A stretch of DNA of 64,000 nt from Comamonas sp. KCTC 72670 (GTDB lineage Bacteria > Myxococcota > Myxococcia > Myxococcales > Myxococcaceae). Below are positions 27,966 to 35,175 of this stretch, piece after piece. Both the position numbers and the translations under genes were made by a program. The notes under the pieces are model-generated. The model saw nothing but the letters and a program-made list of their open reading frames with translations. It did no database searches and had not been told where the DNA came from. Positions within the stretch are counted from its first letter, which is position 1. Each line of letters opens with the position of its first letter. Location: positions 1 through 64,000 of the forward strand of contig BNCN01000018.1 of the NCBI GenBank assembly GCA_014656495.1, given 5' to 3'.

Positions 27966-28238
27966 TCAGGGCGAGTGCGGCACGCGGGCGAGGCCGAGCA
28001 GGGTGAGGGTGCGGGAGCGCTCGTCCCAGGCGTACTCCAGCTCCAGGCCGTGCTGCGGCAGGACGTGCCGGGCCACCAGCCCCTCCGAGGAGGGCCCGCG
28101 CAGCGCTGGATCTCCCAGCCGCTCCAGCACCTGCTGCAGCGCGTGGAACGTCTCCGCCGTCATGCGGCCCACCTCCCGCCACGCTTGTGGCGCGTAATGA
28201 ACGCGGTGGGGTCCCTGTCGTTGACGGAGCTGCGGCAT
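27966..28238 (-). CDS. small RelE/ParE-like protein, possible toxin
   Basis: The 90-residue product from ATG 28238 (MPQLRQRQGPHRVHYAPQAWREVGRM) has the alternating layout of the RelE/ParE fold. A first strand HRVHYAP is followed by an amphipathic helix (TFHALQQVLERLGDPALRG) and a C-terminal beta hairpin (LELEYAWDERSRTLTLLGLARV). No antitoxin-like gene is adjacent and I cannot verify catalytic residues. It lies upstream of egtB on the same strand with a 197-base gap. It could equally be an unrelated small protein. Confidence 0.5.
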   Translation of the reverse strand: MPQLRQRQGPHRVHYAPQAWREVGRMTAETFHALQQVLERLGDPALRGPSSEGLVARHVLPQHGLELEYAWDERSRTLTLLGLARVPHSP

Positions 28239-28702
28239 GTCCCGGTGTCCTTCGTCCTTTCCGGACCGCCCTGCATGCCAATGGCGTGCCTTCGACCCAC
28301 CCCCAGCATTTTCAGCGATGTAGGACACGTGGCGCCCGAGGCATGCTGCAGGAGTTACAGACTGGCGATAAGCGAGACGGAAGAAAGGACAGGCTCGAAG
28401 TCCCGGGAGTCGCAGGGGCCTGGCACCTTTCGCCCGCTTGCCCGTGGCGCATCCAGGGCAGGGTGACGTGCGCGTCGCCGAGGGCCGGGGTCGCCGTGGA
28501 AATGCGAGGTCCGCCCGGCGGCCCTCCGGGGCGCGGAGGTGGCGCTCGCGGGCATTCCCTTCCGGCCAGACGCCGCGCCCGGGTGCCCGCCGGGGAGGCG
28601 GCGCCGCGGGCCCCTGTCTCGTACCGGCTGCCCGCTCCGTCCCCGCGTGGCCACGTTGACCTCAGGGCCGGGCATGCGGCGGGCCCTGGCAAGGAGGGAT
28701 GG

Positions 28703-29224
28703 ATGGCACGGCGGAGGTACACGCCCTGGTCCGCCACGAACGGCCTGCTCTTCGGCATGGCCGCCGGTGTGGTGTTGGCCCTGGCGGAGGTGGTGCTGGC
28801 GGTGGCCTCGGGGGACAGCCCCCTGCGGCCGGTGCGCATGTCCGCGGGGGTGCTCCTGGGGCCTCCCGCCTTCACGCCGCAGGTGTCGGACGGCACGGCC
28901 TTGCTGCTGGGCGTGGGCGTCCACCTGGTGGTCTCAGCGGTGGTGGGGCTCTTCTATTCGGTGCTGGATGCGTTCCTGCCGCCGGATGGCCGCGGGCGCT
29001 GGGAGTTCCAGTCCGCGGTGGGGATGCTCTACGGCATCTTCGTGTGGCTGGTGAACTTCCAGTTCATCGGGCGCGGCTCCTACCCGTGGTTCCTCGACGT
29101 GCCGCAGTTCCCGCAGATTGTGATGCACGCCGTCTTCCTGGGGCTGCCATTGGCCTCGCTGTTCACCGCGGCCGAACGCCGTCGGCTGCTGCTGGACGCG
29201 GCGGAGAGCACCCCCGCTCGCTGA
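28703..29224 (+). CDS. integral membrane protein, four predicted transmembrane segments
   Basis: AAGGAGG at 28691-28697 precedes ATG 28703, giving 173 residues (MARRRYTPWSATNGLLFG). Hydrophobic segments lie at about residues 14-34, 70-90, 108-128 and 135-155, and the C-terminus is short and charged (AERRRLLLDAAESTPAR). The sequence is not from a family I can name. The earlier in-frame start at 28187 would add a low-complexity arginine/alanine region and is rejected. The 464-base gap 28239-28702 to the divergent RelE-like gene has no other feature. Confidence 0.8.
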   Translation: MARRRYTPWSATNGLLFGMAAGVVLALAEVVLAVASGDSPLRPVRMSAGVLLGPPAFTPQVSDGTALLLGVGVHLVVSAVVGLFYSVLDAFLPPDGRGRWEFQSAVGMLYGIFVWLVNFQFIGRGSYPWFLDVPQFPQIVMHAVFLGLPLASLFTAAERRRLLLDAAESTPAR

Positions 29225-29343
29225 GGCGCGCGGGTGCTTTGAAAAAACGCGGAAGGTATGGTGAAAGTACCCGACCTTGAGGGTTATCTAGGGACTCCGT
29301 GGGGTCCGGGGCCGGCCCTCCCCTTCCGTGGACTGACACACGC

Positions 29344-29724
29344 ATGGACACAGAACTGGCGAGCATGCTGGGCGCCGCGTCGCGAGCCGCCCGGGTGCGG
29401 ATGGGACTGACGCAGGCGGATGTCGCCGAGCGCATTGGAATGGCATCGGAGGTGTACGGGCGTCTGGAGCGAGGCCACATGCTGCCCAGCGTCCAGAACC
29501 TGCGCCGGCTGTGCATGGTGCTGAATGTGCCGCCCCACGAGCTGCTCGGCCTGGGCGAGGGCTTCACGGCGCCTCCGCCCGTGAAGGAGAAGGCCGCCGC
29601 GAAGAGCCGGGAGGACGACACGCCGGAGATGCGGAGGCTGATGCGCAACCTCCGCAAGCTGTCGGCCGTGCAGTTGAAGCTGATGAACCTGGTCGCCTCG
29701 GCGATGCAGCACAAGAAGAAGTAG
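29344..29724 (+). CDS. Xre-family transcriptional regulator
   Basis: This 126-residue protein has an N-terminal Cro/C1-type helix-turn-helix at about residues 10-65 (RVRMGLTQADVAERIGMASEVYGRLERGHMLPSVQNLRRLCMVLNV), with the typical Q-x-x-V-A, Y-x-x-L-E-R-G and P-S-x-x-x-L pattern. A basic, lysine-rich C-terminal helix (LRKLSAVQLKLMNLVASAMQHKKK) may mediate dimerisation. The target genes are unknown. The start at ATG 29344 removes a proline-rich upstream extension present in the longest frame. Confidence 0.88.
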   Translation: MDTELASMLGAASRAARVRMGLTQADVAERIGMASEVYGRLERGHMLPSVQNLRRLCMVLNVPPHELLGLGEGFTAPPPVKEKAAAKSREDDTPEMRRLMRNLRKLSAVQLKLMNLVASAMQHKKK

Positions 29725-29747
29725 GCGCCCCCGGGCGCGGCGCCCGG

Positions 29748-32606
29748 CTACGGCGCGTTGCGCGTGAAGAAGGGGAACGTCTGGATGACGAAGTTCCCCG
29801 CATGGTCGTCCATCCACACCTCCACGGTGTGCTCGCCATCCACCAGCTCGCGCGTGTCCAGCTCCGCCGTCCAGGTGCCGTCCGGTTGGAGTGAGGCGGC
29901 CCGGATGCCCGAGCCGTCCCGCGTGAAGGCCACGCCCCGCACCCCGCTCAACGCGTCCGTCACCCGCGCGGTGAGCTGAATCACCCCGCTGTAGGTCTGC
30001 CCTGGCATCGGCATCAGCAGCACGGCCTCGGGCGCGCTGTTGTCGTAGCGGACCGTGCGCGACAGCGTGGTGCGCATGCCCGTCTCGCTCGTCACGTCGA
30101 TGGTGAAGGTGTTGTCCCCGGGCACCAGGTCCAGCGTCGCCTGCACGCCGCCGCCGCCGCGGGGCAGCGCGTAGGTGCGCCCGGTGGAGAGCGTCACCGT
30201 CGTGGAGGAGGCGGAGTACACGCCGATGTCGTAGGGCAGCATGTCGCCCGGCTGCGGCCCCACGAGCCACCCGTCCGGCAGGCCGGTGGACACCCACGGT
30301 GACTCCGCGTCCACCCACACCGTCAACATGTGCTCGGTGACGTGGCCCACGGAGTCGGTGGCGCGCACCAGGATGAGGTTCTCCCCCGGCCACAGGTCCA
30401 CCCGGTGCGTCACGTCGCCGCCGCCCGCGGGCACGTCCGTCACCTGCACCCAGTTGGTCTCCACGCGCACGGGGGACCAGTCCCGCACCACCATGCGCAC
30501 GTCCACGCTGTAGGCCGTCATCGCCTGGCCGTTCGCGGGGGCGAGGAAGGTGATGGACGGGGCGGTGTTGTCCACCATCACCGTGGCCTCCTCGCTGGCG
30601 ATGCCGCCGAACGAGTCGGTGGCCACCAGCCGGATGACGTTGGGCCCGTCCACCAGCGGCAGCACCGTGTCCACGAAGCCGCCGCTCGGGTCCGGCGCCA
30701 CGGGGTGACTGACGCCCTGGATGACGAAGGTGGCCGAGTCGATCTCCGCCCCCGCCGCCAGCGGCGTGACGAAGCCGCACACCTCCAGCGTCAGCGCGTC
30801 CGTGAAGTCCGGCAGGCCGCACAGCGTCACCGACGGCGCGGGGAAGGGCGACGGGTGGACCGTCACCGCGAAGGACGCCGTGCTGCCCAGCCGGTTCTCC
30901 CGCGCGGGCGCCAGCGTCACGCCCGAGTACACCGCGCGCAGGTCCTGTGCGCCCAGCTCGCTCCAGGTGGAGGCGCGGGGCCGCCACACGATGGAGTAGA
31001 CGCCGTCTCCATCCGCGTCGTTGTCCGCGCCCACGGTGACGCCGGCGACGGAGAACGTCACCACGCCCATGCCCGGGCCGCGCGCCTCCCAGCCGCGGGC
31101 GTCCTCCACGCGCGCGGACAGGGTGTTGGGCAGGGCCACGGTGAGCTCGCCGTTCGCGGGGGAGAGAAGCGTCGTGGTGGTGGGCACGCCCTCGGTGGGC
31201 GGCGGCGGGTTGGTGTACGTGGTGACGCGCACGGAGCCGCGCACGCCGGCGGCCTCCACCGAGGTGGCCACCACCATGACGTCCGAGGTGAGCGACGGCT
31301 CCAGCCCCTCCGGCGCGGTGATGGTGAGGAGCAGGTTCGCCTCGGCGCCGGGCCCGAGCTCCAGCGTGGCGCGGCTCAGCGTCGCCGTCCAACCCGGGAG
31401 CCCGCCCTGGGTGCTCAGGCGGTAGCTGTCCGTGCGGTAGCCGTGGTTGCGCACCGTGACGGGGTAGGTGACGGACTGCGCGCGCGGCAGGTCATGCTCG
31501 AAGGGCTGGCGTGTCCCGCCGCTGACGGTGACGCCGACGCTGTAGTCGCCGAAGCACGCCAGGCCCAGCGAGGCGAAGGTGGTGGGGATGTCCGGGTAGC
31601 GCGTGCTCGCGCCCCAGCTCCCGTCCGGCGCCTGCCGTGACTTGAGCCACTCGAGCGCGTCCGCCATGCGCGCGTGCTCTCCGGGCGTCTCTCCGGCGAG
31701 GCACAGCGCGTACAGGGAGATGCCGGTGGCGAACTCGTCCGGCGCGTCGCCTTCGAGCGAGCCCCAGCCGGGCGCGCCGCCGCCCGCGCGCGTGGACAGC
31801 AGCCGCGCCGCGAGGGACGCCAGGGCCTGGGTGTTCTCCCCGTCCGCGCCGGGGCCCGCGGCCTTGAGCCCCACCAGGGCCCACGCCACCTGGTGCGTGT
31901 AGCGCTGGCCGTCCTGCTCGGGGCCGTCCGTCATGTCGTTCAGGTGCGCGCGCACGTACGCGGCCGCGCGGTCCAGCGCCGCCTGGTAGCGCGCGGCCTT
32001 CGCCGGGTCCACGCGCTGCTGGGCCTGCGAGACGGCGGTCATCATCCGCGCGGTGATGCCCACGTTGCCGTAGCCCACCGGGTAGAAGGGGAAGTCCTCT
32101 CGCCAGCGGCCGTTGGCGTCCTGCCGTGTCAGCGCCCAGTCCGCGGCCAGCACCAGCACGTCCGAGTAGCGCGTGCCCAGGTTCGCGTCGTAGCCCGCGA
32201 GCCCGAAGGCGGAGTAGCTGCTCTTGGCGTTCGGGTAGTGGATGCCCTCGTGGTACCAGGAGCCGTCCGCGCGCTGCTCGGACACGACGCGCGCCATGAT
32301 GGCGTCCAGGTTCTGCCGGTTGGTGCGCCCGTTGTACGTGAGCGCGTCCAGGTCGTAGCCCTTGGTGCGCGCGTTCGTGAGGCCGAACATCGCCGCGCCG
32401 TGGCGGTGGCAGGACGTGCAGCCGAAGCGCGCGGACCAGTTCTCCGCGTCGGCGCTGAGGAAGTTGATGGCGCGCTGCGCGGACTCGGCGTTGGTGGCGG
32501 CCCGCGCGGGGTTGGCGAGCAGCAGCCCTGTCAGCGAGACGAGGACGAACGTGCTCCACGCGAGCGTCGAGCGCGGAGGGACCAGAGAAGCGGCGTGTGA
32601 GGGCAT
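29748..32606 (-). CDS. secreted CxxCH / alpha-alpha-toroid / Ig-like protein, paralogue A
   Basis: The 952-residue product from ATG 32606 has a signal peptide ending ANPARA at residue 36. Just inside the mature protein is FGCTSCHRHGA (C63, C66, H67), a CxxCH motif of the c-type haem kind. Residues about 70-370 contain squalene-cyclase-like QW repeats (EQRADGSW, RQDANGRW, RQAPDGSWG), which build alpha/alpha-toroid folds. Residues about 375-952 form several Ig-like beta domains (VTVRNHGYRTDSYRLS, STTTLLSPANGELTVALP, IEVTSETGMRTT-like segments). A second copy of identical length lies at 35176-38034. The catalytic role is unknown; the protein is periplasmic or external. Confidence 0.82.
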   Translation of the reverse strand: MPSHAASLVPPRSTLAWSTFVLVSLTGLLLANPARAATNAESAQRAINFLSADAENWSARFGCTSCHRHGAAMFGLTNARTKGYDLDALTYNGRTNRQNLDAIMARVVSEQRADGSWYHEGIHYPNAKSSYSAFGLAGYDANLGTRYSDVLVLAADWALTRQDANGRWREDFPFYPVGYGNVGITARMMTAVSQAQQRVDPAKAARYQAALDRAAAYVRAHLNDMTDGPEQDGQRYTHQVAWALVGLKAAGPGADGENTQALASLAARLLSTRAGGGAPGWGSLEGDAPDEFATGISLYALCLAGETPGEHARMADALEWLKSRQAPDGSWGASTRYPDIPTTFASLGLACFGDYSVGVTVSGGTRQPFEHDLPRAQSVTYPVTVRNHGYRTDSYRLSTQGGLPGWTATLSRATLELGPGAEANLLLTITAPEGLEPSLTSDVMVVATSVEAAGVRGSVRVTTYTNPPPPTEGVPTTTTLLSPANGELTVALPNTLSARVEDARGWEARGPGMGVVTFSVAGVTVGADNDADGDGVYSIVWRPRASTWSELGAQDLRAVYSGVTLAPARENRLGSTASFAVTVHPSPFPAPSVTLCGLPDFTDALTLEVCGFVTPLAAGAEIDSATFVIQGVSHPVAPDPSGGFVDTVLPLVDGPNVIRLVATDSFGGIASEEATVMVDNTAPSITFLAPANGQAMTAYSVDVRMVVRDWSPVRVETNWVQVTDVPAGGGDVTHRVDLWPGENLILVRATDSVGHVTEHMLTVWVDAESPWVSTGLPDGWLVGPQPGDMLPYDIGVYSASSTTVTLSTGRTYALPRGGGGVQATLDLVPGDNTFTIDVTSETGMRTTLSRTVRYDNSAPEAVLLMPMPGQTYSGVIQLTARVTDALSGVRGVAFTRDGSGIRAASLQPDGTWTAELDTRELVDGEHTVEVWMDDHAGNFVIQTFPFFTRNAP

Positions 32607-32894
32607 GGGGGGCTCACTCGCAGGATACCGCCTTGGGCATGGGTGCAAGGAAAGCGCCCGGTGAAGCGAGCGATTGTCTGTCTCGGATGCATTGCTGCCA
32701 TCACCTTCGATGCGGGTCGTGCATCACCCGAGGCCGTTCCGCCCCCGAGGCATTCGAGACACATGCGCAATTCCTGCTCATTGCGCTGACGCGCCGCGTG
32801 TCCAGGGTCCGCGCATTTGACATGACACACGAGGCATTCCCTGGATGCGGTGCTCGCGGTGAATCACTCACATGGGCGTGAGGCATTGCGCGGG

Positions 32895-33170
32895 TTAGCG
32901 CGAGGGCCCGGGGGGCGGCGGCGTCCTGTTCTCCGGTGCGGGCGTGTCGGGCGGAAGCTGCGGCAGCGGCCAGCCCTGGAACATGGGCCACATGCGGTAC
33001 ATGGAGCGGCGCTCCTCGGACGAGAGGGGGCGCTCGGGCCGCGGTGGGGGCTTGGGGACGGACGGAGGTGGGTGGTGGAGCAGGATGGCGCTCAGCACCC
33101 CACACAGCAGGGACATCAGCACGATGCTCCATGCGCGCGCCGGTCCGTGCAGCATCCGCGTGTGTTCCAC
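32895..33170 (-). CDS. small proline-rich membrane protein downstream of the CLC gene
   Basis: This 91-residue protein starts at GTG 33170 with a GAGGA box and lies 10 bases after the CLC stop. It has one N-terminal helix (AWSIVLMSLLCGVLSAILL, about residues 13-31) followed by a Pro-rich tail with PKPPPRPERPLSSEERRSMYRMW. The tail probably lies outside the membrane. It is likely co-transcribed with the CLC gene. No family is known to me. Confidence 0.65.
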   Translation of the reverse strand: MEHTRMLHGPARAWSIVLMSLLCGVLSAILLHHPPPSVPKPPPRPERPLSSEERRSMYRMWPMFQGWPLPQLPPDTPAPENRTPPPPGPSR

Positions 33171-33180
33171 GTCGTGTTCC

Positions 33181-34947
33181 TCAGAAGGTCCCCTGGGTCA
33201 ACACGTCGCGCTTGGAGATTGTGCCAAGCAGGCGTCGCTGCCCGTCCACCACGGGCAGGCGCTCCAGCGAGGTCTCCGTGAAACGCGCGGCGACCTCGCC
33301 CAGTGACAGGCCGGGCGTGATGGGGCTCACGCGCACGTCCATCAGGTCCGCGGCGATGGTGGCATGGAGCTGCGAGTGGTCCGGCAGGTGCCCCTTCAGC
33401 TGGTCGAGCACCAGCGCGCCCCGGTAGCGGCCCTGGTCGTCGGTGACGTACAGGTCCTGGCCCAAGGGCTGCTCGAGCATGATGGCCAGCACCTCCTGGA
33501 GCGGCGCCGACGGGGCCACGCGCTGGTGCACGGGCTTGAGCAGCGCGCGGGCGCCTTCCTGGCGCAGCCAGTGCGGCACGGTCGCGGGGACGCGGACGTT
33601 GCGGCGGTTGAGCACGGCCGTGTAGAGCGACTCGGGTTCCAGCCGCCGGCTCACGGCCGCGGAGACGACGGCGCTCAGCATCAGCGGCAGCACCAGGGGG
33701 TAGTCGCCGGTGAGCTCGAAGATGAGGAGCACCGCGGAGACGGACGCGTGGGTGGTGCCCGCGAGCACCGCGCCCATGCCCAGCAGGGCGTAGGCCCCGC
33801 TGGGCGCGCCGCCGGGGAGCACCTGCTCGGCGAGCACGCCGAACGCGCCGCCCAGCAGCCCTCCGTAGAAGAGGGACGGGGTGAAGAGTCCGCCGGGCAC
33901 GCCCGCGCCCGCGCACGTGGCGGTGAGGGCCAGCTTCGCCAGGGGCAGCAGCAGGAGCAGGGACAGGGGCAGCTTGCCGAGCAGCGCCGCGTTCACCGCG
34001 TCGTAGCCGTTGCCCAACAGCTGCGGCAGCCACACCGCGGTCACGCCCACCACCGTCATCGACAGCAGCGGCAGGAACGGGGCGAGCCACGCGGCGCTCC
34101 GGTCCAGCAGGTCCGACATGGCGTTGATGCCGCGGACGTAGAACGAGGACGCGACGCCCACGCAGATGCCCAGGAGGATGGCCAGCACCAGCTCGCGAGG
34201 GTGCAGCAGCGTGTAGTGGGGAATCACGAAGCTGGGGTGGTCCGCGATGAGGCCGCGTGAGACGAGCGTCGCCACCACGCACGAGACGACGATGGGGCCG
34301 AACAGCTCCAGCGCGAAGCTGCCCAGCAGGACCTCCAGCCCGAAGAGGGCCGCGCCAATGGGCACGTTGTACGCGGAGGCCATGCCGGCGGAGGCGCCAC
34401 ACGCCACCAGCAGCCGGGCCTGGCCAGGCCCCAGCCGCAGCCACTGGGCCAGTGACGAGCCACTGGCCGCGCCGGTGGACAGCAGCGCGCCCTCGCGGCC
34501 CAGCGGCGCGCCCAACGCCACGGCGAGGATGGAGACCAGACCGCGCAACAGGGCGCGGGGGAGGGACAGGCGGCCGGACTTCACCCAGATGGACTCGATG
34601 ATGCCGGCGGTGCCGTGGCCGCGCAGGGGCCGGCCGACGATGAGCGTCAGCAGCGTCACCAGGGCGCCGCCGAGTATCGGGATGAGCACGCGGCGCCAGG
34701 TGGGGGCCTCGGCGACGCCCGCGAGGAAGTCCTCGCCGGTGCTCCGCCAGAAGAGCTGTTGGGTGAAGCGGAGCACCTTGAGCAGGGCCACCGCGCCGAG
34801 GCCCGCGATGAGCCCCACCAGGACGACGAGCACCCAGAAGCGTTGCCCCGGGCCGGTGAGGCTCCCCAGGAGTGTCCTGGCGGCGCCGTTCCCTTCTCGG
34901 GAGGCGGTCCCACCGGGAGGTCCGTTGGCTGGGTGATGGGCGCCCAC
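33181..34947 (-). CDS. CLC-family chloride channel/transporter with C-terminal CBS pair
   Basis: This 588-residue membrane protein has about 10-12 transmembrane helices and two CBS domains in the last 130 residues (VHQRVAPSAPLQEVLAIM and MDVRVSPITPGLSLGEVAARF). CLC selectivity-filter motifs are present as GREGALLSTGAA (the gating Glu is kept, but the usual Pro after GREG is Ala) and GGLFTPSLFYGG (the GxFxP motif). At the position aligned with the proton glutamate of the E. coli antiporter (FIIEEM) this protein reads FGLEVL, that is Val, as in channel-type CLCs. The first filter motif (GSGIP in E. coli) is diverged (RGHGTAG). It lies between two paralogous CxxCH-toroid genes. Confidence 0.9.
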   Translation of the reverse strand: MGAHHPANGPPGGTASREGNGAARTLLGSLTGPGQRFWVLVVLVGLIAGLGAVALLKVLRFTQQLFWRSTGEDFLAGVAEAPTWRRVLIPILGGALVTLLTLIVGRPLRGHGTAGIIESIWVKSGRLSLPRALLRGLVSILAVALGAPLGREGALLSTGAASGSSLAQWLRLGPGQARLLVACGASAGMASAYNVPIGAALFGLEVLLGSFALELFGPIVVSCVVATLVSRGLIADHPSFVIPHYTLLHPRELVLAILLGICVGVASSFYVRGINAMSDLLDRSAAWLAPFLPLLSMTVVGVTAVWLPQLLGNGYDAVNAALLGKLPLSLLLLLPLAKLALTATCAGAGVPGGLFTPSLFYGGLLGGAFGVLAEQVLPGGAPSGAYALLGMGAVLAGTTHASVSAVLLIFELTGDYPLVLPLMLSAVVSAAVSRRLEPESLYTAVLNRRNVRVPATVPHWLRQEGARALLKPVHQRVAPSAPLQEVLAIMLEQPLGQDLYVTDDQGRYRGALVLDQLKGHLPDHSQLHATIAADLMDVRVSPITPGLSLGEVAARFTETSLERLPVVDGQRRLLGTISKRDVLTQGTF

Positions 34948-35175
34948 GCGGCTCCAAGTTAGGACCTGGTTCCGGCGCGAGGGCGCGGGGCCCGGAGCCT
35001 GGTCGTCACCCGGCCGTGAGCTGGAGCACCCCGCCGCCTCACGGCGACTGGAGGACAGGTTGCGCTCGGGGCCTCATGCCCGCTGGGGCGGGGCGTGCAG
35101 GCGCCCGAGGTGTCCCAGCCGTCCTCACCGCGAGGAGCCCACCCGGCAGCATCCGGGTGGGCCCCATTCACCGCG

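Noticed and set aside
29284-31392. Long plus- and minus-frame ORFs over the toroid-Ig gene
   Set aside because: They have shadow composition (Arg/Ala/Gly/His-rich), no ribosome-binding site, and lie antisense or out of frame to a clear secreted protein.
33160-33180. parS-like TTCCACGTCGTG near the CLC stop
   Set aside because: Only the left arm matches; it coincides with the GTG start and ribosome-binding site of the small membrane protein.
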